In this document: positions 9,546-16,528 of the stretch, in pieces | Layout of the letters: the number at the start of each line of letters is the position of its first letter | Position numbering within the stretch: the first letter of the stretch is position 1 | DNA from: Cladorrhinum sp. PSN259 | Taxonomy: Eukaryota; Ascomycota; Sordariomycetes; Sordariales; Podosporaceae | Assembly: GCA_033725935.1 (NCBI GenBank) | Contig: MU867167.1 | Span: 1 to 16,528 of the forward strand | Direction: 5' to 3' | DNA: 16,528 bases | Program-made: the position numbers and the translations under genes | Notes under the pieces: model-generated | Database searches by the model: none | What the model was told of the DNA's origin: nothing | Seen by the model: only the letters and a program-made list of their open reading frames with translations

Positions 9546-9697
9546 TTCCTGGGGGTATAATAATAATATTTCGTACTACCGATTGCCCTTTAGTCAAAGG
9601 TTCGCCGGTCCTGCTAGCTATCTTATTGTACTGGAAAACCATGCCAGTTATCTGGCTGGGTGAAAAACCTATACCCTCCTTTCCTGGGGGTATAATA
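9546..9697 (-). mobile_element. 118-bp LINE tail insertion with 17-bp target duplication
   Basis: TTCCTGGGGGTATAATA occurs exactly at 9546-9562 and 9681-9697. The 118 bases between them (9563-9680) match, on the minus strand, the half-LINE 3' region at 1077-1195 with only a few differences. The hairpin (9587-9600), GGTTTTTCA (9669-9661) and ATT-rich 3' end are all present. The insertion plus one duplication is 135 bases, which keeps the gag phase. Confidence 0.95.
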
Positions 9698-10747
9698 GTC
9701 TCGTACGTAGTGGCCTATCTTATTATAATTAAAGCATTTGACCTTAGACTTATCCTTGGGTTTATCTCCGTACTTACGCTAGTTATTATATTATATTACG
9801 CTAATATTTATAGGTCCTGGATAAGTTCTAATCGAGGTACTCTTATATTAATATTTCTTAGGGGTATTGGCCTTAGGAAAACGCAGGTCCTTATAAACGC
9901 CCTTATCCTCCATTATTCTTTCGAAGATACGATTATTAACGATAATAGCCTTACTAATATAGGCGTTAAGGGATAAGGTATATCGGTCTTCCTTAATAAG
10001 TTCGTCCTTAACCTTAGGTTTAAGTCCTTTATAAAACTTATTCTTTAGGGCTACGTCTGCCTAATTAACCCTGAAAGCGTCGCGGCGGAATAATATCGCA
10101 TATACTGTAGCTAATGCTATCTGCACTAATTATTTTAAGCGATCCTTTACGGCCTTCTCTTCGTCAGGTTTACTATATATCTTCTTAATCTCTTCCTTAA
10201 ACTTGCTTAGCCCGACCTTAAAGATCTATTAAATAAAAGGCTTTCTCTCGTCTTCGCTATAATCGAAATAGTTCCTGAGGATCCCGTTAAACCATTACTT
10301 AGGATCTCCTCCTAGGAAGCTAGCAGCGTAAAAGAGTTAGGATTCGGGGTCCTTAATACCGTAAAAGCAGAGATTAATTCTAATATATAAGATTTAAGGC
10401 GAGAGTTCTTGCTTATTACCGTTAAAGATAAGGGGTTTTCCGACTTTAGCTGCGATCTTAGGAATATTATCGGTCTTATTAATACGCTTATTTATAATAG
10501 CGGATTAGAGGCGTATAATCTCCTCCTTAAGCTCCTTAAGCTTATCCTTACCTTAGAGAATCCTTTTTACGTTATTAAGTCCTTCGGTAAAGGCTTTTAC
10601 CTAATTAATAAGGGTATCGAGGTCCTTATCCTCCTTATTATCCGATTCTTCGTTTTTATTATTAGACGGGGTAATATCGGGAAATAGGACGTCTTCGTCG
10701 TCAATACGGTCGTTAATACCGATAAAGGCGTTAGGGGCGGAGGCTAT
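9692..10747 (-). pseudogene. gypsy copy A gag with zinc knuckle
   Basis: A continuous minus-strand phase carries a typical gypsy Gag: an acidic N-terminus, a helical Lys/Glu segment, then KPLIFNG, FYAASFLGGDPK, WFNGIL, and a helix-rich capsid part with KNKFYKGLKPKVKDEL. The C-terminal CCHC knuckle (9736-9694) reads C-x2-Y-x4-H-x4-Y, so two Cys have become Tyr. The likely start codon at 10745-10747 is ATA in the context ATA-GCC-TCC, which fits loss of ATG by G-to-A. Stops are TAA/TAG at expected Gln or Trp positions. Gag would form the virus-like particle. Confidence 0.85.
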
Positions 10748-10805
10748 AGTAAAAGGTATTCGTAGTATCTAAATATAACGTTCGATCTTAATAACGTAAG
10801 TAACG
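10748..10805 (-). promoter_or_regulatory. Leader with candidate primer-binding site
   Basis: The 58 bases between the 5' LTR and the presumed gag start. On the minus strand, CGTTACTTACGTTATTAAG adjoins the LTR, where a tRNA primer-binding site is expected. I could not match it to a specific tRNA. Confidence 0.4.
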
Positions 10806-11293
10806 TATTATAACCTATACTGGGTAGGGTTTAGACTATAAGGCAGTATGCCTGGGGTAATATGATAGGGAAATCGAAGATTATAGGACGCTTTTAGACG
10901 GGGTTAATTATTATTAATTAATAGGTAGCTTTATAAAATATCGCTTATGAGTATTATAGATAATGAACGATTATAATTGCTTACGTAAGGAACTAAGTCC
11001 TTACGATAGGAAGCGCCTAGCACTTCCTCTACTTATAGTGAAGCTATCTATATATATTTCCTGTATATATTATACCTTGCTCGCTTTGCTCGCTCTGTAA
11101 ATCTGCGATTATAGCGAGCAAACTTCTTGCTTGCCGTACTCGCTATATTTGGCAGCGATCAGAGTAAGCGTATCTTGATTGGTTGCATCGGGACTTCGTG
11201 GGTCTTCGCGTCCCTGGCCCAATGATTGGTCACGGTCCCACAATGCCTTGCATAATAGTCCGTATGCGGGGGATTTACGCGCGAGGCGTAACA
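10806..11293 (-). repeat. LTR-A, 5' LTR of gypsy copy A
   Basis: About 488 bases that align along their length with 11987-12465. On the minus strand it starts TGTTACGCC and ends GGTTATAATA (GGTTATAACA in LTR-B), giving TGTTA...TAACA ends. A T/A-rich stretch at about 11045-11075 could supply a TATA box. A 9-bp inverted repeat TATAGCGAG/CTCGCTATA lies at 11110-11118 and 11139-11147. Confidence 0.9.
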
Positions 11294-11928
11294 CCAGGCC
11301 CCTAGGTCTTACTAGCCAGCCTAGCTAATGTAAAGTCTTGTGTTTTTAGCTTCTTACCTACGGCTTAGCCGTAGGCTTTCTACGAGAGCTTCCTATTTAA
11401 GAAGACCCTTAGGAAGCGTGCTGAGCCTACTGGCTTTATAGTGCTGTGGCCTTGCCCGGCAGGGTTGACTAAGTGTAGTGGCCTAGGCCACTGCGTGCGG
11501 CCCTTATTGAAGTGGATCAGCTCGATCTTAGCCGCGTTAAAGGCTATGCCCCTAGTACTCGCTTACTGTAAACACGTCTTCTAAGCCTCTTTTAACTGCT
11601 TTGCGTTGGATTCTGGGCCTTTGCCGAAGGCTAGGAGGTTGGTTTCGTCTGCGAAGCCTACTAGGCTAATGTGTGGGTGCTTGTCTTTTAAGGCTTCGTA
11701 TAGGCTTGCAATATATAGTAGGAATAGTACTGGTGAGAGCAGGGATCCTTGGGGGACCCCCGGCCCGTACCGGTACCGGTTTAGTAGTTCTACCGTCGAA
11801 GTATAGGCTGGCCGAACGGCCTGTGAGCCACGACTTAAGCGTGCGTAGTAGCTAACTAGGGTAGCCCAGGGTGCGGAGGGTGTGTAGTAGCCGGATATGG
11901 TTAACTGTATCGAAGGCTCCCGAAATAT
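11294..11928 (-). pseudogene. Fragment of LINE ORF2 reverse transcriptase
   Basis: Aligns with 3298-3929 of the minus-strand LINE, starting at the base after LTR-A. It covers roughly residues 366-577 (numbered from the Met at 5027) of ORF2. The catalytic motif reads FADET (11643-11655): the first Asp is kept but the second is Glu. It has extra TAG/TAA codons relative to the main LINE from C-to-T and G-to-A changes. It is an older or more heavily mutated copy of the same family. Confidence 0.9.
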
Positions 11929-11986
11929 AAATCGATTTAATTAAGGGCGTAAGTTATAGTTAATTATACTTTAAAATATCGCTAGG
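11929..11986 (-). pseudogene. Short gypsy RT fragment joined to LTR-B
   Basis: AAATCGATTTAATTAAGGGC and what follows align with 15478-15535 of gypsy copy B (AAATCGATCTAAATAGGGGC), the segment just upstream of the YxDD motif on the minus strand. It fills the gap between the LINE fragment and the start of LTR-B. Confidence 0.75.
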
Positions 11987-12465
11987 TGTTATAACCTGCA
12001 CCGGGTAGGGTTCAGACTGCAAGGCAGTACGCCTGGGGTAATATAATAGGGGAATTGAAGGATGTGGGACGCTCTTAGACGGGGTTAATCACTATTAACT
12101 AATAGGTAGCTTTATAAAGTATCGCTTTATGAGTATTGTAGATAATGAACGATTGTATTGCTTGCGTGAGGAATTAAGTCCTTACGATAGGAAATGCCTA
12201 GTACTCTTCCTACTTATAGTGAAGCTATCTATATATGTTTCCTTAGTATATTGTACCTTGCTCGCTTTGCTCGCTCTGTAGATCCGCGATTATAGCGAGT
12301 AAGCTTCTTGCTCGCCGTGCTTGGCAGCGATCAGAGCAGGCATATCTTAATTAGTTGCATCGGGACTTCGTAGGTCTTCATATCCCTGGCCCAACGATTG
12401 GTCATAGTCCCATAATGCCTTATATAGTAGTCCGTATACGGGGGATTTATACGTAAGGCGTAATA
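11987..12465 (-). repeat. LTR-B, 3' LTR of gypsy copy B
   Basis: About 479 bases homologous to LTR-A. On the minus strand it begins TATTACGCC (TGTTACGCC in LTR-A) and ends GGTTATAACA. It lacks about 12 bases present in LTR-A at 11138-11149, which removes one arm of the LTR-A inverted repeat. The polypurine tract just before it identifies it as a 3' LTR. Confidence 0.9.
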
Positions 12466-12480
12466 CGTTTCCCCTCCTCT
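12466..12480 (-). promoter_or_regulatory. Polypurine tract of gypsy copy B
   Basis: The minus strand reads AGAGGAGGGGAAACG immediately before the LTR. This is where plus-strand DNA synthesis would be primed. Confidence 0.8.
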
Positions 12481-12532
12481 ATAGTCTTCGCCTCGAAGAC
12501 TTTCTAACGCTAGGAAATTTATCGTTGTAATT

Positions 12533-13212
12533 ATGAGTTCTCCCTTTTATCCATTTCTTAAAATGTCCGCTAATAGGGTATAGAAGAAACCTTAATAAAA
12601 GAAGAAATCGTAATAGCGGTCTTCTAAAGAACGTCGCCTTAATAACGCTGAATTTGCCGACGAGTTTAGTTTCGCTATACCTATAAATTATTCGCGTTGT
12701 TTACGTTTATAGTTATCCGATTATAAGGTTTCTAACCGAAGCTTATCTTGCTAGAATTGCCTTTTAACGGGTCGGGACTCTGCTTGCAATATTCTAGGTA
12801 ATACTTCTTAAGTGCTCCGGGGTATTTTGGAAGAGAAACGTCGCCTTGATCGTAAGCGCGAGGCTATAGTGTTAGTTTTAAAGGAAGCGACTGTAAAGAT
12901 TGCACGGTTAGAGGAATAATCTCGTGCTCTGAAGGGAAAGGCCTATAAAGCTTTTTTACGGGAGTCTACTCTTTTACGGAAGGAGGAGACGGGAGAATAG
13001 GTAGCTTCTTTCGCTATTATTCCGGGATCGGGGTTCTTAGTCTTAATAGGCGATCTTCTCTAACTGTCCTTTAAGGACATTAATAACCTTAATTAGCTTA
13101 TTTCCTTAGGGATTGACTAATCGAACCTAGATCTAAATTTTATATCCTAGGTCGATTTAGGTTTTATCGGTAAAATTACTGGAGCTTCTTCGAATAGTCT
13201 AAAAGATCGATA
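12533..13212 (+). pseudogene. Opposite-strand frame in gypsy copy B: Cys cluster and coiled coil
   Basis: From ATG at 12533 one phase can be read for about 225 codons. It is interrupted by about 15 stops, all TAA or TAG and none TGA, as expected if Gln and Trp codons were mutated. The decoded segments look protein-like: a Ser/Lys/Gln-rich start, a Cys-spaced region (SRCLRL, then SLSC-x-NCLL, then DSACN) resembling the small Cys-rich cluster seen in many uncharacterised fungal proteins, and a charged helix (LEEKRRLDRKREA, KIARLEE, FLRESTLLRKEE) likely to form a coiled coil. A Gly/Ser ending (LGFIGKITGASSNS) follows. It lies between the polypurine tract and the chromodomain and overlaps the latter antisense. 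I recognise the general look from fungal hypothetical proteins but cannot give a function. Confidence 0.6.
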
Positions 13213-13340
13213 GGTTCTTATAAGTTAGATTCTAGTCCGTAATTAAGCTATTTAATAAGATATTAAAGTTCGTTATTGCTGATTTAGGAATCTAAGATAT
13301 CTTCGACGTCGAATTCTTCTTCGTCATTTATTACCTCGAG
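13150..13340 (-). pseudogene. Chromodomain at the Pol C-terminus of copy B
   Basis: In the integrase phase, after a TAA at 13338-13340, come FDVEDILDS, NNEL, YLIK, LNYG and EPIDLLD, with stops at the positions where the family has Gln or Trp. This is the chromodomain of chromoviruses, which steers integration to methylated-histone chromatin. Aromatic-cage residues are partly replaced by stops. Confidence 0.8.
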
Positions 13341-14519
13341 TTACATCTCGAGTCTAGCTTTTCTTAGTGCGGGTTTAAGCAGGGAAATATAGAATACTTT
13401 GGTTCGTATTCTTATAGAATCGGGTAGGATAAGTTCATAGTTTAATGTCGAAACTTTCCTCTTAATTTTAAATGGTCCGATTTTCTTAAAATCGAGTTTC
13501 CTACTTAGTCTTTTTATATAAAGGTTACGTATAAGAAAAAACACTTTATCTCCCTCCTCGAGGGGAGGTCCCTCGACCTTATATTTATTATAATAGATGC
13601 GTATTCGTTCCCGGACGAATTCGAGTGTTTCTTTCAGCATATCGTACATTTCCTGTAACCGTCCTGTACGTACCGCTGCTCTAGGCATATCAGCTACTGG
13701 TCCCTAACGTAGCTTTAGCTAGTACCCGTAATTAGCGAAGAATGATAATACATTCGTTAACTCTATACTGCTAGAGTTATATACTAATTATGCCGTTAAT
13801 AATAAGTTAACCTAGTTATCCTACTCAAAGTTATTATAGTACCGAAAGTAGTATTTAATAACCTGGTTAAGTCGTTCGGTCTGTCTATCGGTCTAGGGGT
13901 AGAACGCGGTCGAGAGCTTGGATTTAACGTCTAGTCGTTTTATTAGGGCTTGCTAAAACTTAGATATAAATAATTTATCTTTATCCGAGGTAATATTATC
14001 TAGTAATCCGTACTAGCTTACGATATTCCGTTTGAAGTAGTAGGCTAACTATTCTGCCGTAATGGTTTCTCTGAAAGGTATAAAGTAAGCCTATTTAATA
14101 AGTCTATTAACCACTATCTAGATAGAGTCGTATCTGACGTCTGTTCTATCTAGCACCGTTAAGTTAGGGAGCTTAGTAATAAAGTCCATCGATATAGATC
14201 CCTATGCTTATTCTGCGGTAAGAAGAGGTTTAAGTAATCCGTACGGCTTATATCTTGCCGCCTTACTCTTAATGCACGTTTCGTATTCTCTAACTATCTC
14301 TTTTACTATCTTTTTTATTTTTAAGAACGCATAGTGTTATTATATATATTCGAGCGTTTTCTTAATTCCTAGGTATCCTCTAAATTTATTTTTATGCAGC
14401 TTAATAATATACGCTCGTCTCTTGTCTATTGGTACGTATACTTTATTAAGGTACTATATTAGGTCGTTATCCTCGGGTCCTATCCGTAACTCTAATTCTT
14501 CCATTTCGTCCTCGTCGAC
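13341..14519 (-). pseudogene. gypsy copy B integrase
   Basis: The HHCC zinc domain is visible as LHKNKFRGYLG followed by ETCIKSK; one His and one Cys read Tyr. The catalytic core keeps all three acidic residues: Asp in SMDFI (14184-14186), Asp in ITSDKDKLF (13983-13985) and Glu in DRQTERLN (13875-13877). The longest stop-free stretch, 13688-13341, carries the GDKVFFLIRN-type C-terminal fold and LDFKKIGPFKI. Integrase inserts the cDNA into the genome. Stops upstream make this copy non-coding. Confidence 0.9.
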
Positions 14520-15130
14520 GTCTCGTTATTTGGCCTAAAATTCGTAATCTTCCTACTCTATATGGTAGGTTCTGGCGTAGTCCTCCTAGATCTGAATCGT
14601 ATATTCTAAGGTTCCGTCTTTTTCCTTAAAAAGTGGTATTATATCGTACTTCTTATTGCCCTTATGGTCGGGTCTTCTACTAAGCGTATTTACTCTAGCA
14701 TTTTCCTTTCCTTTAATATAGTGGATACGGAAGTTAAAGGGGGCTAGGAATTCTGCCTATCGTACTTATTTAAGACTTAGTTCCTTAATAATAAAGTACT
14801 TTAAGTTCCGGTAATTTATAAAAATATCCACTAATTCCTTAGTCCTATTAAGATAAAGTCTCCATTTATCAAATGCCTCGATAACGGCCATAAGCTCCTT
14901 ATTATAGATTAGATAATTAAGTGCTGGTCTAAAGATCTTCTTCGAAACGAATTCTATAGGGTATCGCCCGTCGTCGAAATATTAATAAAGCTCTGCTCTA
15001 ATAGCAAAGTCTAATGCGTCCGTCTCGATTTAGAAAGGTCTGCTAAAATCTGGCATCCGTAGCATTAGTTCGCTACTAATGGCTTCTCTAAGTTAGTCGA
15101 AGGCGTCTTGTTATTCTTATTTCTACTTAA
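14520..15130 (-). pseudogene. gypsy copy B RNase H
   Basis: Minus-strand translation shows IETDALDFAIRAEL, PIEFVSKK, NYLIYNKELMAVIEAF and HYIKGKENARVNTLSR, the order seen in gypsy RNase H followed by the spacer to integrase. Asp and Glu of the active site are visible in ETDA and KELMAVI. Scattered TAA/TAG codons break the frame. Confidence 0.85.
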
Positions 15131-16100
15131 ATAGATATCCTTTGCCTATAAGCTTATATAGAGGTTTGGCGATCTTACCGAATCCTTTAATAAAGGATTT
15201 ATAAAAGTTAATAAATCCAATGAATATCCTGACTTCTTTCTGGTTTATTGGTGCCGGCTAGTCCTTGACTGCCGCAATTTTAGCTGGTTCTATTCGGATT
15301 TCTCCCGGAGAGATCTCGAATCTAAGAAAAATTATTTTCTATACGTAGAATTCGCTCTTACGTAAATTTACTAATAATCCCGCGTCTTATAATATCTATA
15401 AAATCTATCGTACGTATTCCTAATGCTCCTTAAGCGTCTTTGAATAAATTAAGATATCGTTTAAATATATAAAGGCAAATCGATCTAAATAGGGGCGTAA
15501 GGTATAGTCGATTATATTTTAGAATATCGCCGGGGCGTTAGTGAGTATAAAAGGTATAACCTAGTACTTAAAGTGCCCGTAACGAGTCCTGAAAGCTGTC
15601 TTTTACTCATTCCCTTCCTTAATCCGGATATAGCTAAAGGCTATCGGAAGATTAAGACGACTAAACTATTAGGCGCTAGCTAATCTATCCTTTATCTCCT
15701 TAATAAGCGGCAGCGGATACCTATTCTTAATTATTTCCTTATTCAGTTATCGATAATTAACCATAAGCCTTAAGTCTATTGTCCCTTTCTTAGGTATAAA
15801 TAAAATAGGGTAGGCCGCTTTATTCTACGACTCCCGAATAAACCTTTTTAGTAAATTCTCCTTGATATATTCTTATAAGGCTTGGTCCTATCGTGGCCTT
15901 AGGTAGTATGCTTTATAGTATCGTAACTTAGCTCCTTCCTTTAATCGAATCTCGTAGTCGAAAGAGGTTCTCGCGGGGAGCTCGTTCTTTATCTTATATC
16001 TAAAGACGGTAAAACCGTGATATTCCCTTAGAATATTACTAAGGTCTTCCTCTTCTTTAGGAAGTTCGTGCCCCGAGTCATTATTCGGGTTATCCTCTAG
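15131..16100 (-). pseudogene. gypsy copy B reverse transcriptase
   Basis: The order is FDYEIRLKEG-like start, LPKKGTIDLRL-type block, YIRIKEG, KTAFRTRYGHF, NAPAIF, FAFIYLNDILIYSKTLKEH, then EFYV, RFEISPGEIRIEPAK, and IFIGFINFYKSFIKGFGKIAKPLY. The catalytic YLDD reads YLND because the first Asp codon (15459-15461) is AAC. The phase matches the integrase. The domain converts genomic RNA to cDNA; this copy cannot. Confidence 0.9.
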
Positions 16101-16438
16101 CTTCTTTAGTCTAATATATATTACCTATTATTCTGGTTCTTTAGGGTGCGAAGATCCCTTCTTAGATCTTCCTCTATCAGTTAATATTAGCTCGTCGTAG
16201 CTTATATATCTCGTTTACTCGTAGGGAATCTCTTATCTTTTTAGGTACCTAAGAGCCTTATCCAGTTCTGCTCTATTCACCCGTTTAGTATCAAGCCTAG
16301 AGTTAAGATGGCCATTCTCCCAGTCGATATCCGGGTTATATTTCTTTAATTATAGATGTCCTAAAATTATATCGTATTTAAGACCTATAGGTAAGATATC
16401 GAAGTTTACTTCTTACGGGTTATCGTCCACTATAATTA
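16101..16438 (-). pseudogene. gypsy copy B protease-RT linker and protease C-terminus
   Basis: Homologous to 8110-8440 of copy A, including the stretch that encodes the C-terminal protease signature (Asp-Ile-Ile-Leu-Gly-type). It ends where the LINE tail begins, after TATAATTA at 16431-16438, so the catalytic Asp region is not in the window. Confidence 0.75.
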
Positions 16439-16528
16439 TTATTATTATTTCGTACACCGCTATGCCCTTGGCAGGGCTCGTCGGTCCCTCTACTGCTATT
16501 TACACAAGGAAAACCGTACCTTAACGGC
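16439..16528 (-). mobile_element. LINE 3' tail inserted in gypsy copy B, incomplete
   Basis: Starts with ATT repeats and CGTACACCGCTATGCCCTTG and follows 2120-2200 almost base for base, including the GCCCT/AGGGC hairpin. Direction is minus. Copy A shows the uninterrupted gypsy sequence near 8440, so the insertion point is clear. The rest of the LINE, or only a truncated tail, lies beyond the window. Confidence 0.9.

Larger units (their letters stand above)
7617..11293 (-). mobile_element. Ty3/gypsy chromovirus copy A, 5' half
   Basis: Minus-strand order: 5' LTR (11293-10806), short leader, gag, protease and the start of reverse transcriptase, which stops at 7617 within a YIRIKE motif where copy B (15615 onward) continues. 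The 3' part is missing. Copies A and B overlap over about 820 bases (7617-8440 and 15615-16438) and differ largely by C/T and G/A changes. A 118-bp LINE tail interrupts gag. Confidence 0.85.
11987..16438 (-). mobile_element. Ty3/gypsy chromovirus copy B, 3' part
   Basis: Minus-strand order: end of protease, reverse transcriptase, RNase H, integrase, chromodomain, polypurine tract and 3' LTR. The catalytic RT site (15461), integrase D, D, E codons (14186, 13985, 13877) and the C-terminal block (13688) all share one phase, so no net frameshift separates them; damage is by substitution. Its 5' part is cut at about 16438 by a LINE tail and continues outside the window, if at all. Confidence 0.9.

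Noticed and set aside
9524..9976. A 150-codon plus-strand frame with hydrophobic segments
   Set aside because: It runs through the 118-bp LINE insertion and antisense to gag; the hydrophobic look comes from A+T-rich mutated sequence.
10409..10687. A 92-codon plus-strand frame
   Set aside because: Antisense to a clear gag phase; its Leu/Ile richness is the complement of Lys/Asn-rich gag codons.
10806..12465. A single non-autonomous LTR element made of LTR-A, a 693-bp interior and LTR-B
   Set aside because: The polypurine tract lies outside LTR-B and the leader/gag outside LTR-A, so the LTRs belong to two flanking gypsy copies; the interior has neither signal.
1..16528. Host genes, tRNA, rRNA or CRISPR arrays
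   Set aside because: No supported host frame, tRNA-like fold or regularly spaced repeats were seen; nearly every segment is assigned to a transposable element.

Overview
This window is a nest of transposable elements and I see no host gene, tRNA, rRNA or CRISPR array in it. The families present (a Tad1-like LINE, a Ty3/gypsy chromovirus and a pogo/Fot1-like DNA transposon) point to a filamentous ascomycete, probably Pezizomycotina. Damage looks like repeat-induced point mutation (RIP) or a similar cytosine-to-thymine process: long frames keep their phase but are cut by TAA/TAG codons where families normally have Gln or Trp, Cys and His codons have become Tyr, and TpA is very common. Species cannot be named from the sequence.

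Layout. 1-1205 (+): degraded LINE ORF1 (zinc knuckles, AT-hook) followed directly by a LINE-type 3' tail with no ORF2, a 'half-LINE'. 1206-2056 (+): C-terminal part of a pogo/Fot1-like transposase, with a possible terminal repeat at 2057-2094. About 2095-7616 (-): a much better preserved Tad1-like LINE with ORF1 (about 5720-7597), ORF2 (2307 to about 5740; endonuclease plus reverse transcriptase, no stop from 5615 down to 2307) and a 3' UTR/tail. 7617-11293 (-): 5' half of a degraded gypsy chromovirus (copy A: partial RT, protease, gag, 5' LTR), with a 118-bp LINE tail inserted in gag between 17-bp target duplications. 11294-11986: a spacer made of a LINE RT fragment joined to a gypsy RT fragment. 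11987-16438 (-): the complementary part of a second gypsy copy (copy B: 3' LTR, polypurine tract, an opposite-strand frame, chromodomain, integrase, RNase H, RT, part of protease). 16439-16528: another LINE tail inserted in copy B, running off the window.

How the parts relate. Four LINE tails share a 3' layout ending in a small hairpin and GTACGAAAT followed by ATT repeats, which fits recognition by a common LINE reverse transcriptase; the half-LINE and its 118-bp derivative would then be passengers of an autonomous LINE. Both reverse transcriptases visible here (LINE and gypsy) carry Asp-to-Asn at the first Asp of the catalytic DD pair, so neither copy should be active. The most unusual coding signal is the plus-strand frame at 12533-13212, opposite the 3' end of gypsy copy B, with a cysteine cluster and a coiled coil.
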